Shown: positions 41,168 to 50,270, counted from the stretch's first letter. The stretch is 64,000 nucleotides of DNA from Mycobacterium sp. 1245805.9 (GCF_001672915.1 NZ_LZKR01000077.1:22119-86118), one strand, 5' to 3'. Program-made: numbers and translations. Notes: generated from the letters alone by a model not told the origin.

Positions 41168-42282
41168 GCCCGCCACGACGGGCTCGAGGTCAGCACCTCG
41201 GGGCCGTCGGCGCCGATCAACACCGCCTCCCGGCCAAACACCGCCCCGACGCCCCGCTCCCAGACGTAGCCCGTCACGGCCAAAACCATTCCCGGCTCGA
41301 GTCGTTCGTCGGCCGCGGTACGGGGAAGGTGCTTCGACACAACCGGCGGGTCGAAGCCCAGGCCCAGGCCCCGGGCCACCGGCATCGGGGGCGCCGCTTC
41401 GCCGGCGGCCTCGTATGCCGCCAGCAATTCGGCGGCCGCGGCGCCGGGCCGGCAGGCGTCGATCAGCCTCGCCCACAGATCGTCCCAGCGACGATACAGG
41501 GCGGGCGCGCCACTGACTTCCCCCGCCGGCCAGGTGCGCCCGACCTCGCCCATGTAACCTCCGGCAAGCACGCCGGCCGAAAACGCAACCAGGTCACCGT
41601 CTTTGACGCGGCCATCGCCGGGAACCCGCCGCCACGAGTTTTCCCGCGAGGTGATCCAGGCGAATTCCTGGTTGGACGGCGTGCTCACACCGCCGGCCGC
41701 CATGGCCTCCAGCATCACGCCGGCCAGCGTCTGCTCACGCACGCCGGGGTGCAGCTCGGCCACCGCGGCGGCCAGGCCGGACTCGGCCACCACACACGCT
41801 TCCCGCAGCGCGGCGACCTCCTCGGCGGTCTTGACCCGCCGCGCGGCGCGCATCGCCAGCTCGCCGTCGACCAGCTCGGCATTGGGGAACGCCGTTGGCA
41901 GCAGCTGCGCGAAAGCCGGTGAGAGCGCGTCGGTTCCGACGCGGCGGGCCGTGGCCGCGCCATCGATGCGTTGCAGCACCGACATGGTCTTTGCCGGGTT
42001 CCACGAGATGCCGTACAGGTTCTCGTGGGGGATGTCTTCGGGGACGCCTTCGTCCCACGTGCTGAGCAAGTGAATGGCGCCGGTCGCCCGCACCAGGACG
42101 CAGGACGGGCCGAACGGCCGGGTACCGGCGACCCACAACTGCGGGGTGCCGGTGACGTAGCGGATGTTGGCCTGCCGACCCAACACCAGCACGTCGAGGT
42201 CGTGCGCAGCCATCTGGTCCAGGGCGCGCTGACGGCGGCCCGACCGTAGCGCCCGCTCGTCGGGCAAGACGTCAACGGACAT
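41164..42282 (-). CDS. M24 peptidase-fold protein lacking metal ligands
   Basis: 372 residues with a creatinase-like N-terminal domain and a pita-bread C-terminal domain. Compared with the intact neighbour, the first ligand position reads LVAFSAG rather than LWTDVSI, the second GYMGEVGRTW rather than GYCSDFGRTW, the His site GLGLGFDPP rather than LGHGIGVN, and the first Glu site VTGYVWERG rather than VLEPVVWED. Only the last Glu (FGREAVLI) seems kept. It is probably a metal-free lyase-like or structural partner. Its start overlaps the end of the neighbour by 11 bases. Confidence 0.88.
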   Translation of the reverse strand: MSVDVLPDERALRSGRRQRALDQMAAHDLDVLVLGRQANIRYVTGTPQLWVAGTRPFGPSCVLVRATGAIHLLSTWDEGVPEDIPHENLYGISWNPAKTMSVLQRIDGAATARRVGTDALSPAFAQLLPTAFPNAELVDGELAMRAARRVKTAEEVAALREACVVAESGLAAAVAELHPGVREQTLAGVMLEAMAAGGVSTPSNQEFAWITSRENSWRRVPGDGRVKDGDLVAFSAGVLAGGYMGEVGRTWPAGEVSGAPALYRRWDDLWARLIDACRPGAAAAELLAAYEAAGEAAPPMPVARGLGLGFDPPVVSKHLPRTAADERLEPGMVLAVTGYVWERGVGAVFGREAVLIGADGPEVLTSSPSWRA

Positions 42283-43513
42283 GGGAGCCGTACGGGGCGT
42301 AGGGGTAGTCGGTCAATCGAGTCGAGCCTTCCTCGGTTATCACCACGACTTCTTCGCTGCGGTAGCCGCCGGTGCCGTCCTCCCAGACCACCGGCTCGAG
42401 CACCAGCACCATTCCCGACTGCAGGACGAAGTTGTCGTCGAACTCCTGACCGAGATCCGTTCCGATCATCGGCATTTCGGCCGCGTTAACCCCGATCCCG
42501 TGGCCGAGGTAGAAGTGCGGCAGCCACGGCCGGGTGCCGTCGTTGGCCGCGATGGCGGCCCTGCCCAGGTCCCCGGCGGTGGCGCCGGCGCGCTCCACGG
42601 CCTCGACGGCGGCCATGATGTTCTGCCACCTCTCGAACTGCGCCTGCTGACGAGGCGTCGGCTCCCGACCGACGATCCAGGTGCGGCCGAAGTCCGAACA
42701 GTAGCCGTAGTAGGTGATGCTGACGTCGGTCCACAGGACGTCCCCCGCGGCCAGTTCGCGCTCGGTGCTCAGCAGCGGCAGCGCCAGATCGCCGTGTGTC
42801 GTCCAGACCCCTTCGGCCTTGCTCGGCGGCATCACCTGCCAGATCGGTTCCAGCATGCTGGCCATGGCGCCCAACTCGAAGGCGCGCCGCAAAAAGCTTG
42901 CGGACAGGTCGATCTGGCGGACGCCCGGGGCGAGGGCCTTGTGCACGTCGATCATCGCCTCGTCGGTGATCCGGATGGCGGTGCGGATGCAGGCCAGTTC
43001 GTCCGGGGTTTTGACGACCTTGGCGGCGCTGACGATGCCCGCCGCGTCGGCGGGAGCGCCGTTGGGGAACAACGACTTCGCGGCTCGCGACATCGCGCCG
43101 GTGCACTCGTCCACCGCGATCACCGCGCCGGCCGGTATCAGCTCGGCCAGCTGGCGAGCGAAATCGGCTACGCCTTCGTCGAATTCGAGATAGACCGGCC
43201 CGTGCAGGTGGTCGGCGGGAAGCTCCGACTCGTGCGCGAGGCCCTCGCGGAACGGCAGGAAAAGGTGCGGCCATTCGTCGTCGGCCAGCACCACGGCCAC
43301 CGGCCGCTCGACGTAGGACAGGCCCGCATCGCCCAGCGGCCAACTGGTTCCAGTCGCGTACACCACCGCGTTGTTGCCCAGCAGGACCATCGCGTCGACA
43401 CCGCGTTCCGCCATCGCCGAGCGCAGCCGAGCGCCGGTCTCGCGACGCATCCGGCCCAGGTCCGGAGTTTCGGGGATCACCAGACTGGAGCCCGACTGTG
43501 CCAGCACCGTCAT
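42272..43513 (-). CDS. M24 family metallopeptidase (Xaa-Pro dipeptidase/creatinase-like)
   Basis: 413 residues with all five expected metal ligands: Asp in WTDVSI, Asp in YCSDFGRTW, His in GHGIGVN, Glu in LVLEPVVW and Glu in YRSEEVVVI. The N-terminal creatinase-type domain spans about residues 25-165. It may cleave an amide or amidino bond of a small molecule rather than a peptide. Co-transcribed with a ligand-less paralogue and a CoA-transferase, so a hetero-oligomer is possible. Confidence 0.92.
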   Translation of the reverse strand: MTVLAQSGSSLVIPETPDLGRMRRETGARLRSAMAERGVDAMVLLGNNAVVYATGTSWPLGDAGLSYVERPVAVVLADDEWPHLFLPFREGLAHESELPADHLHGPVYLEFDEGVADFARQLAELIPAGAVIAVDECTGAMSRAAKSLFPNGAPADAAGIVSAAKVVKTPDELACIRTAIRITDEAMIDVHKALAPGVRQIDLSASFLRRAFELGAMASMLEPIWQVMPPSKAEGVWTTHGDLALPLLSTERELAAGDVLWTDVSITYYGYCSDFGRTWIVGREPTPRQQAQFERWQNIMAAVEAVERAGATAGDLGRAAIAANDGTRPWLPHFYLGHGIGVNAAEMPMIGTDLGQEFDDNFVLQSGMVLVLEPVVWEDGTGGYRSEEVVVITEEGSTRLTDYPYAPYGSHVR

Positions 43514-43523
43514 TACGCCACCC

Positions 43524-44696
43524 CTACAGGCCCAGGAATTTGGTGATGTTGCCGCTGACGATCCGCACCGCGTTCTCGGGTCCGACCGCGTCGACGACCG
43601 CCGCCAGCGACTTCTCCGAGTAGCCGTAGGTGCTTTCGTTGTGCGGATAGTCGCTGGACCACATCACCCTGTCCACCCCGATCTTGTCGATCAGCTCCAG
43701 GCCCAGCGGATCGACCATGAACGACGCGCTCATGTGGTTGTCCCAGTAGTAGCGCACGTCGTGCTCCAGCGGCCGGTTGAACATGTGCTGATAGGAGGCC
43801 ACCAAATGCTCGGCGTCCTGCAGCGCCCAGGGAACCCAGGAGATCCCGCCCTCGAACCAACCGAGGCGCAACGTCGGGTGCCGGTCGAGGATGCCGCCAA
43901 AGATATACTTGGCGAACGTTTCTCGGAAGCCGTCGATGTTGATCATCATGCCGACGACCACGCTGTTGAACTCAGTCGGGCTTTTCGGCGGGGTCTCACC
44001 GATGTGGTGTGTGATCGGGAGGCCCGACGCCTCGATCTCGTCCCAGACGGGATCCATCGACGTGCTCGAGTAGTCGATCGGGTTGCCGTCGTCGTCCTTG
44101 CCGGGATTCAGCGGCATCAGGAATGTCTTGATTCCCAAGGACTTCAGCTCGTCCAACGTCTTCCGCGTGCCCTTCGGGTCCCACCAGTTGATCAGACCGG
44201 CGCCGTAGAAGTGGCCGCCCGAGCGGTCCTGGAGCTCCGCGATGTATTCGTTGTAGATGCGGAACGTGAGCTCGCGAAGTTGCTTGTCCGGGTAGTGGAA
44301 AAGCGCGAGCACCGCGTTGGGGAACGCGAGCTCTTTGTCGACGCCGTCGTCGTGCAGCTCCTGGATCCGGGCCTCGATGTTGGTGCTCGCGGCCCCGGGC
44401 AGGTCGTCGTACTGCATCAGCACCGCGCTGAAGTCGCCGGGGAGGAAGGATTGACCCTTACGCCCGACCTGGTATGCGCCGTCCTCGTACCAGATTCGCG
44501 GTGCCTTGTCCTTGAGGTCGTCGGGAAAGCGTTGGTAGAAGATGTCGTCGGCCAGGGAGATGTGGTTGTCCGCGGAGAACACCACGGTGCCCTCCGGCAG
44601 GCCGACGTTGACGCCGCCCGCGTGCCCACGGCGATCCTTCGGTGCGCCAAAGCCTCCGGGCGGGTAAAGCGACGGGGCGCTGGTCTGTGTCGTCAT
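43524..44696 (-). CDS. Amidohydrolase-2 family protein
   Basis: 390 residues from ATG 44696, behind GGAGAG. FSADNHISLAD holds the D-x-H site, LPITHHIGETPP the middle His, and MWSSDYPHNESTYG the C-terminal Asp/His. Fourth PF04909 member in the window. Last gene of the minus-strand unit TetR-ferredoxin-P450-amidohydrolase (46886 to 43524), so it likely acts on the product of that P450. Confidence 0.88.
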   Translation of the reverse strand: MTTQTSAPSLYPPGGFGAPKDRRGHAGGVNVGLPEGTVVFSADNHISLADDIFYQRFPDDLKDKAPRIWYEDGAYQVGRKGQSFLPGDFSAVLMQYDDLPGAASTNIEARIQELHDDGVDKELAFPNAVLALFHYPDKQLRELTFRIYNEYIAELQDRSGGHFYGAGLINWWDPKGTRKTLDELKSLGIKTFLMPLNPGKDDDGNPIDYSSTSMDPVWDEIEASGLPITHHIGETPPKSPTEFNSVVVGMMINIDGFRETFAKYIFGGILDRHPTLRLGWFEGGISWVPWALQDAEHLVASYQHMFNRPLEHDVRYYWDNHMSASFMVDPLGLELIDKIGVDRVMWSSDYPHNESTYGYSEKSLAAVVDAVGPENAVRIVSGNITKFLGL

Positions 44697-44745
44697 CGTT
44701 GACTCTCCATTCGGATCGACATTTCGGGCTGCTTGCTTAAAGATC

Positions 44746-45990
44746 TCACCAGGTGACCGGCAGTTCGTACACGCCGTAGGCGAGCCGGTCCTCCTTGAAG
44801 GGCACTTCCTCGAACGGGATCGCCAACTCCAGCGTGGGGATGCGGCGGAACAGTCTCGGAAAGACGATCTGCAGCTCCGCGCGGGCCAGCTGTTGTCCCA
44901 CGCACTGATGCCTGCCATAACCGAACGCGACATTGCGATCGGCCCCGGACCGGTGCAGGTATAGCCGATCGGGCTCGGTGAAGGCGTGCGAATCCCAGTT
45001 CGCCGGAGCCAGGTCGATGATGATGCCTTCGCCGGCGCGGATGACCTCTCCGGCAATGGTGATGTCTTCCAATGCGACCCGGCGCTGGCCGTTCTGGATG
45101 ATGCTGAGGTAGCGCAACAATTCCTCGACCGCATTGGCGACGATCTTGGGGTCGTCGGCGTCGCGGATGACGGCCAACTGGTCGGGATTTTCGAGCAGCG
45201 CGAGCACGCCGAGCCCGATCATGTTCGCGGTCGTCTCGTGCCCGGCGATCAGCAACCCGGTGCCCAACTGGGCGGCCTCCTTCACGCTGAGCTCCCCGGC
45301 CTTGACCCGCTCGGCCAGATCCGACACCGCGTCCTCGGCCGGGTTTTCCATTTTGGCCTCGACCAGCTGGCTAAGGTATTTGTGCAGGCTCATCGCGCCC
45401 TTGGCGGTGTCCTCCCCCGTCGCATACCGCGCGAGCCCGACAGTGGCGTGGTGCTGAAACATCTCCGCGTCCTCGTATGGCACCCCGAGCAGCTCGCTGA
45501 TCACCAGCGACGGGACCGGCAGCGCGATGGCGCTGACGATGTCGGCCGGCTTGGGGCCGGCCAGCATCGCGTCGATGTGGTCGTCGGTGATCTGCTGGAT
45601 GTTCGGCCGCAGCCCCTCAACCCGCTTGAAGGTGAAGGGCTTTGACAGCATGCGCCGGAATCGGGTGTGTTCCTCGCCGTCGGACGTGAAGACCGACCGC
45701 GGGCGCTTGTGCACCGTGGCCAGCATGCCCGCGTTCCAGTGCGGAAATCCTGGCGCCCGGTCGTCGACGCTGACCCGGGAGTCGGAAAACAGTTCGCGCA
45801 CTTGGTCGTAGCCCGTGATGAGCCACGGCGTGCTGCCGTCCCAGATCCGAACCCTGGACAGCGGCTTGGTCTCGGCGAGCGCCATGACGTCCGGCGGCGG
45901 CGCAAAGGGGCAGCGGGCATCGCGCGCCATCGGGTAGTCCGGGATCTGCGGATCCGCTTTGGTCTCGGTGCTCGTCAGGGTGTCTGACAT
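44746..45990 (-). CDS. Cytochrome P450
   Basis: 414 residues from ATG 45990. I-helix LIAGHETTANM, K-helix EELLRYLSI, heme loop FGYGRHQCVGQQLARAEL. The N-terminal DARCPFAPPPD resembles CYP105-like enzymes. The ATG is one base after the ferredoxin stop, in the sequence GAGGAATGAAATG, so the two are translated together. Third P450-ferredoxin unit in the window; its ferredoxin gene precedes rather than follows it. Confidence 0.95.
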   Translation of the reverse strand: MSDTLTSTETKADPQIPDYPMARDARCPFAPPPDVMALAETKPLSRVRIWDGSTPWLITGYDQVRELFSDSRVSVDDRAPGFPHWNAGMLATVHKRPRSVFTSDGEEHTRFRRMLSKPFTFKRVEGLRPNIQQITDDHIDAMLAGPKPADIVSAIALPVPSLVISELLGVPYEDAEMFQHHATVGLARYATGEDTAKGAMSLHKYLSQLVEAKMENPAEDAVSDLAERVKAGELSVKEAAQLGTGLLIAGHETTANMIGLGVLALLENPDQLAVIRDADDPKIVANAVEELLRYLSIIQNGQRRVALEDITIAGEVIRAGEGIIIDLAPANWDSHAFTEPDRLYLHRSGADRNVAFGYGRHQCVGQQLARAELQIVFPRLFRRIPTLELAIPFEEVPFKEDRLAYGVYELPVTW

Positions 45991-45991
45991 T

Positions 45992-46186
45992 TCATTCCTC
46001 GATGTGGATGGCCAGCGCGGGGCACGCCGCAGCCGCGCGGCGCGCGCCCTCGGCCTGCTCGGGTGATGGATTCGGATTGAGCAACACGACGACACCGTCG
46101 TCGTCGCGCTGGTCGAACACCTCGGGCGCGTTCATGACGCAGTTGCCCGAGGATGCGCAGATGTTCTGGTCGACGGTCACTTTCAT
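45992..46186 (-). CDS. 3Fe-4S ferredoxin, P450 partner
   Basis: 64 residues. Cys10, Cys16 (C-x5-C) and a late Cys in AACPALAIHI form the cluster. Preceded by AGGGG and located ten bases after the TetR stop. One of four such ferredoxins in the window. Immediate donor for the P450 at 44746. Confidence 0.92.
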   Translation of the reverse strand: MKVTVDQNICASSGNCVMNAPEVFDQRDDDGVVVLLNPNPSPEQAEGARRAAAACPALAIHIEE

Positions 46187-46196
46187 TCGGAGGCCC

Positions 46197-46886
46197 CTAC
46201 TCGTCCGGCGTCACGGGCGCCAGCCACAGGCCCACGATCGCGTCGATGAGGCCGGCTGCGGCGGCGCGCCAAGACGATTGGTGCATCGTGGAACCCGCCG
46301 CCAGCGCGCGTTCGCGGTCGGCGCAGGTGTGCATCAACAGGTTGCGGGCCATGATGTTGCGCTCGAACCGCACCTCGGCCGGCAGGTCGGGCAGGCAGCC
46401 GTTGATCCCGTCGACGACCTGCACCAGCGACGGCGAGCTGAGCGCGCCCTTGACGATGATGTTGTAGTACGCCGGGTCGGTCATCGCCTGCGCGGCGAAG
46501 CGCGCGTACCAGGTGGGGTTCCCCAGCTCCGCCAGGTGGTCGGTGAGCGGGCGCACCAGGCAAGCCACCCAGTCCCGCATCTCGGCGACCCGACCATCGT
46601 GGGTGCCCGATTCCAGCAGCTCGGCCACCATCTGTTCGCGCAGCTGCTCGACGGGACCGCGGTGTTTCTCCTCGATGGCGCGGACCAGGTCGGCCTTGGT
46701 ACCGAAGTGATAGCCCACCGCGGCGTTGTTGCCCTGACCGGCGGCCTCGCTGACCTGGCGGTTCGACACGGCGAACATGCCGTGCTCGGCGTATAGCCGC
46801 TCGGCGGCCGCCAGGATCGCCTCCTGGGTGGAGCTGGCCCGCTCGGTCCGAACGGTCCTGCCTGCGGTGGTCATTCCGCTAGTCAA
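46197..46886 (-). CDS. TetR family regulator of the ferredoxin-P450 operon
   Basis: 229 residues from ATG 46886 (or 225 from ATG 46874). HTH in SNRQVSEAAGQGNNAAVGYHFGTKADLV (about residues 41-68). A 22-bp near-perfect palindrome lies 15-36 bases upstream. A copy differing at two central bases lies before the SDR gene at 47751. It probably controls both transcripts and is itself the first gene of the ferredoxin-P450-amidohydrolase operon. Confidence 0.9.
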   Translation of the reverse strand: MTSGMTTAGRTVRTERASSTQEAILAAAERLYAEHGMFAVSNRQVSEAAGQGNNAAVGYHFGTKADLVRAIEEKHRGPVEQLREQMVAELLESGTHDGRVAEMRDWVACLVRPLTDHLAELGNPTWYARFAAQAMTDPAYYNIIVKGALSSPSLVQVVDGINGCLPDLPAEVRFERNIMARNLLMHTCADRERALAAGSTMHQSSWRAAAAGLIDAIVGLWLAPVTPDE

Positions 46887-46900
46887 CCTCGTCGATCAGT

Positions 46901-46922
46901 TTAAGTCAAGCGCTTGATTTAA
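46901..46922. promoter_or_regulatory. 22-bp palindrome around TCAAGCGCTTGA, TetR operator
   Basis: TCAAGCGCTTGA (46906-46917) is a perfect 12-bp palindrome, flanked symmetrically by TTAA at 46901-46904 and 46919-46922. It sits upstream of the TetR start at 46886. Its twin is at 47779-47800. Confidence 0.75.
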
Positions 46923-46941
46923 ATTCGTCGGCCGAAGGCGG

Positions 46942-47751
46942 TCATTCCCTGCGCTTGGACCGGATGACCTTGCCCGCGACCGTCCCGCCGTCCACCGGCA
47001 GCACGGTTCCCGTGACGTAGCGCGACCGGTCGCTGGCGAAGTACAGGGCCGCCTCGGCGACGTCGTCGGGCGTGCCCTCGCGCTTCAGCGGCCGGTCGTC
47101 CCGCATCGTTTGGCGAATCGACGCCTCGAACCGCTCGAGTTCCTCCCGATCCATGTCCAACGCCGACTTCGACACCAAGGGCGTGGGGATGTTGCCCGGC
47201 GCGATCGCGTTGACCCGAACCTCGTAGTGTGCCAATTCGATTGCGGCGCATTTGGTGAATTGGTTGACGGCCGCCTTGGACGCGCGATAGGCCATCACGC
47301 CGCCGCCGGCTTGGATCCCGCCGATCGAGCTGATGTTGATGATCGAACCGCCGCCGTGCTCGGCCATGTGCCGCGCGGCATCCCGGGTGCCCGCCATCAC
47401 CCCCAACACGTTGACCGCCATGACGCGGTGGAAGTCGGCCAGGTCGTCGTCGAAGAACCGCCGATGCATCTTGCTCGAGACGCCCGCGTTGTTCACCATC
47501 ACATGCAAACCGCCGAACCTCTCCACGGCCGCAGCCACCAGCGCCCCGACCTGGTCCACATCGGAGACGTCAGTTCGCCGGAAGGCCGCGTCGGGCCCCA
47601 GCTCCGCCGCCAGCTCTTTGCCCCTCGCGGCTTCGACGTCCGCGATGACGACGCGTGCGCCCTCTTCCACGAACCTGTGCACGATGCCGCGACCGATACC
47701 GGAAGCGCCGCCGGTGACTACGGCTACCTTGCCCGCCAGATCGTTGACCAC
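46942..47751 (-). CDS. SDR family oxidoreductase
   Basis: 269 residues, start GTG 47751. TGGASGIGRGIV cofactor motif, NNAGVSS, Ser in NISSIGG and Y-x3-K in YRASK. It is followed after 55 bases by the TetR gene on the same strand, with an operator in between and another upstream of the SDR. Likely the first gene of the TetR-controlled set that includes the P450. Confidence 0.92.
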   Translation of the reverse strand: MVNDLAGKVAVVTGGASGIGRGIVHRFVEEGARVVIADVEAARGKELAAELGPDAAFRRTDVSDVDQVGALVAAAVERFGGLHVMVNNAGVSSKMHRRFFDDDLADFHRVMAVNVLGVMAGTRDAARHMAEHGGGSIINISSIGGIQAGGGVMAYRASKAAVNQFTKCAAIELAHYEVRVNAIAPGNIPTPLVSKSALDMDREELERFEASIRQTMRDDRPLKREGTPDDVAEAALYFASDRSRYVTGTVLPVDGGTVAGKVIRSKRRE

Positions 47752-47778
47752 ACGACGAGTTAATCGGCGTCGGCGGCG

Positions 47779-47800
47779 TTAAGTCAAGCAATTGATTTAA
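47779..47800. promoter_or_regulatory. Second 22-bp palindrome, twin of 46901-46922
   Basis: TTAAGTCAAGC is followed by AATTGATTTAA; 20 of 22 positions equal the first copy and only two central bases differ. It lies in the divergent region between the SDR (start 47751) and the NmrA-like gene (start 47888), so it may control both. Confidence 0.75.
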
Positions 47801-47887
47801 GCGCGCTTCCGGGCTGCCTATCAGCATTCGGGCGGAAGTGGAATGCTGAACCCACCGGTTCATCGGCTATCTCGGGAAGGCTCGAAC

Positions 47888-48655
47888 ATGAAGGTTTTGG
47901 TCATCGGCGGCACCGGGCTCATCGGCTCGCAGGTCATCGCGAATCTGACCGAGATGGGACACGAGGCGATCTCGGCCTCACCGCGTTCGGGCGTCAACGC
48001 TGTCACCGGAGAGGGTCTCGCCGAAGCGGTGGCGGGCGTGCACACGGTGGTCGACGTGTCCAACTCGCCGTCCTTCGACGACGACCCGGTGATGGAGTTC
48101 TTCACCGCGTCGACGCGAAACATTCTCGCCGCGGAGCGCGCGGCCGGTGTCCCGCACCACGTCGCGCTCTCGATTGTGGGTGCCGACCGCGCCCCGGACA
48201 GCGGCTACATGCGGGCCAAGGTCGCCCAGGAGAAACTGATCGAGGAGTCGGGAAACCCGTATTCGATCGTGCGGGCGACGCAGTTCTTCGAATTCGTCAC
48301 CGCCATCGCCGATTCGGCAACCGACGGCAACACGGTCCGCCTGCCGAACGGGGCGTTTCAGCCCATCGCCGCCAAGGACGTCGCCACGGCCGTCACCGGC
48401 GCAACGATCAGCGGTCCGACCAACGGCATCACCAACATCGCCGGCCCCGAAAAATCCGGCATGGCCGAGTTCATCCGGACCGCGCTGGCCGCGTCGAACG
48501 ATCCGCGCGAAGTGGTGGGAGACCCCGCGGCGCAGTACTTCGGTACCGCGCTGGACGAGCACACCATCGTTCCGCTCGACAGCGAGGACGCGACGATCTA
48601 CCCCACCCGCTTTGCCGACTGGATCGCGTCCCGGAGTTCCAGCGCCGCGCATTAG
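47888..48655 (+). CDS. NmrA-like/atypical SDR NAD(P)-binding protein
   Basis: 255 residues from ATG 47888, with AAGG upstream. The Rossmann motif is IGGTGLIGSQVI, and the segment YMRAKVAQEKLI holds the Y-x3-K-like region but with M-R-A-K. HHVALSIVGAD marks the fourth strand. Typical of NmrA-like proteins, which can be quinone or flavin reductases or redox sensors. It may share the palindrome at 47779 with the SDR gene. Confidence 0.87.
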   Translation: MKVLVIGGTGLIGSQVIANLTEMGHEAISASPRSGVNAVTGEGLAEAVAGVHTVVDVSNSPSFDDDPVMEFFTASTRNILAAERAAGVPHHVALSIVGADRAPDSGYMRAKVAQEKLIEESGNPYSIVRATQFFEFVTAIADSATDGNTVRLPNGAFQPIAAKDVATAVTGATISGPTNGITNIAGPEKSGMAEFIRTALAASNDPREVVGDPAAQYFGTALDEHTIVPLDSEDATIYPTRFADWIASRSSSAAH

Positions 48656-48692
48656 GCGCCGGGATGATTTGACCCGAGACGAGGAGCGCTCA

Positions 48693-50270
48693 ATGCCCGT
48701 CCCCTTCGACGCGACGCGGCTCACCCGCCGCGGCTTCATGGCCGCTGGCATCACCAGCGGCTTGGCGCTGGCAGCATGCAGCCAATCCAAGTCCCAGGGC
48801 TCGAGCGCGTCCGCCCAAATGGCCGCCGCCATCACCGAGGCCGAGAAGATCCGGCCGCACAGCGGGCGCACCGTCACCGCCAGCCTGACGCCCCAGCAGG
48901 CGGAGATCGACCTGGGTGGACCCGTCGTCAGCACGATGGCCTTCGGCAACACCATCCCGGGACCGCTGATCCGCGCCAAGATCGGCGACGAGCTCGTCGT
49001 CACCGTCTCAAACCAGCTGGCCTCCCCGACGTCGGTGCATTGGCACGGCATCGCGCTTCGCAACGACATGGACGGCGCCGCGCCCGCCAGCGCCAACATT
49101 CCGGCCGGCCAGGACTTCACCTACCGGTTCTCCGTCCCCAATTCGGGCACCTACTGGGGCCATCCGCACGTTGGGCTGAACGCCGACAAGGGGCTCTATC
49201 TGCCGGTCATCGTCGACGATCCGAGCGAGGGCAATTACGACGCCGAATGGATTGTCGTCCTTGATGATTGGACCGACGGCGTCGGCAAGACTCCCCAGCA
49301 GCTCTACAACGAACTAACGAGCCCCGACAAGCCCAGCAGACCCGGCATGCCCACGACATCGACGACCTTGACGTCCCCGAGCACCTCTACGCGCTCGACG
49401 ACGCCGACATCCGGCATGCCGGAGATGCCTGGCATGTCCGACAACGGCGGCACAAAGAGCGATCTACTCGGCGGCGACGCCGGAGACATCGGCTACCCCT
49501 ACTACCTGATCAACGGCCGAATTCCCGCGGCGCCCACCACGTTCAATGCGAAGCCGGGCCAGCGCATCAGGATCCGTTTCATCAATACCGGCTCGGACAC
49601 CGCGTTCCGCGTCGCGCTGGCCGGCCATTCGATGACGGTGACGCACACCGATGGATTTCCGGTCGTACCCACCCGGGTCGATGCCCTGCTCATCGGCATG
49701 GCCGAACGCTACGACGTCATCGTGACCGCCGCCGACGGCGTCTTCCCGCTGGTCGCGCTGGCGGAGGGGAAGAACGCCCTGGCGCGCGCGCTGCTGTCCA
49801 CCGGGACGGGCAGCCCACCCGACGCGGGGTTTCAGCCGGCCGAACTCAACCAGCGGGTCGGAACCATCGACATGTTCACGGCCACAACGCCTGTCAACCT
49901 GGGTCGGCCGCAGCCCGACCTCAATCTTCCGGTCGTGTTGGGCGGCAACATGATGCAGTACAACTGGATGATCAACGGCAGACCGTACAGCCAGACGGAT
50001 CCGCTGCACGTCCGCGAGGGCGAACGGCCCACGATCACGTTCGACAACCCCACGATGATGTATCACCCGATCCACCTGCACGGCCACACCTACCAGCTGA
50101 TCAAGGCCGACGGCAGCCCCGGCCCGCGCAAGGACACCGTCATCGTGCTGCCCAAGCAGAAGGTGCTCGCCGTGCTCGTCGCCGACAACCCCGGCGTGTG
50201 GCAGTTGCACTGCCACAACACCTATCACCAGGAAGCCGGCATGCAGACCCGGCTCGAGTACACCTTCTAG
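48693..50270 (+). CDS. Multicopper oxidase, Tat lipoprotein (MmcO-like)
   Basis: 525 residues from ATG 48693. A twin-arginine signal (Arg12-Arg13-Gly-Phe) leads to a lipobox LAAC with Cys29. Copper motifs are HWHG (near residue 116), GHPHVG, HPIHLHGH and the C-terminal HCHNTYHQEAGM with the T1 Cys, His and Met. The middle has a low-complexity Thr/Ser/Pro/Met insert (about residues 212-252) that is a likely flexible linker or Cu-collecting loop. It would be anchored outside the membrane and oxidise Cu(I), Fe(II) or phenolics. Confidence 0.93.
   Translation: MPVPFDATRLTRRGFMAAGITSGLALAACSQSKSQGSSASAQMAAAITEAEKIRPHSGRTVTASLTPQQAEIDLGGPVVSTMAFGNTIPGPLIRAKIGDELVVTVSNQLASPTSVHWHGIALRNDMDGAAPASANIPAGQDFTYRFSVPNSGTYWGHPHVGLNADKGLYLPVIVDDPSEGNYDAEWIVVLDDWTDGVGKTPQQLYNELTSPDKPSRPGMPTTSTTLTSPSTSTRSTTPTSGMPEMPGMSDNGGTKSDLLGGDAGDIGYPYYLINGRIPAAPTTFNAKPGQRIRIRFINTGSDTAFRVALAGHSMTVTHTDGFPVVPTRVDALLIGMAERYDVIVTAADGVFPLVALAEGKNALARALLSTGTGSPPDAGFQPAELNQRVGTIDMFTATTPVNLGRPQPDLNLPVVLGGNMMQYNWMINGRPYSQTDPLHVREGERPTITFDNPTMMYHPIHLHGHTYQLIKADGSPGPRKDTVIVLPKQKVLAVLVADNPGVWQLHCHNTYHQEAGMQTRLEYTF

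Noticed and set aside
41164..42282. Ligand-less M24 gene as a decaying pseudogene
   Set aside because: No stop or frameshift, normal codon use and tight coupling to both neighbours; loss of ligands looks like a change of function.
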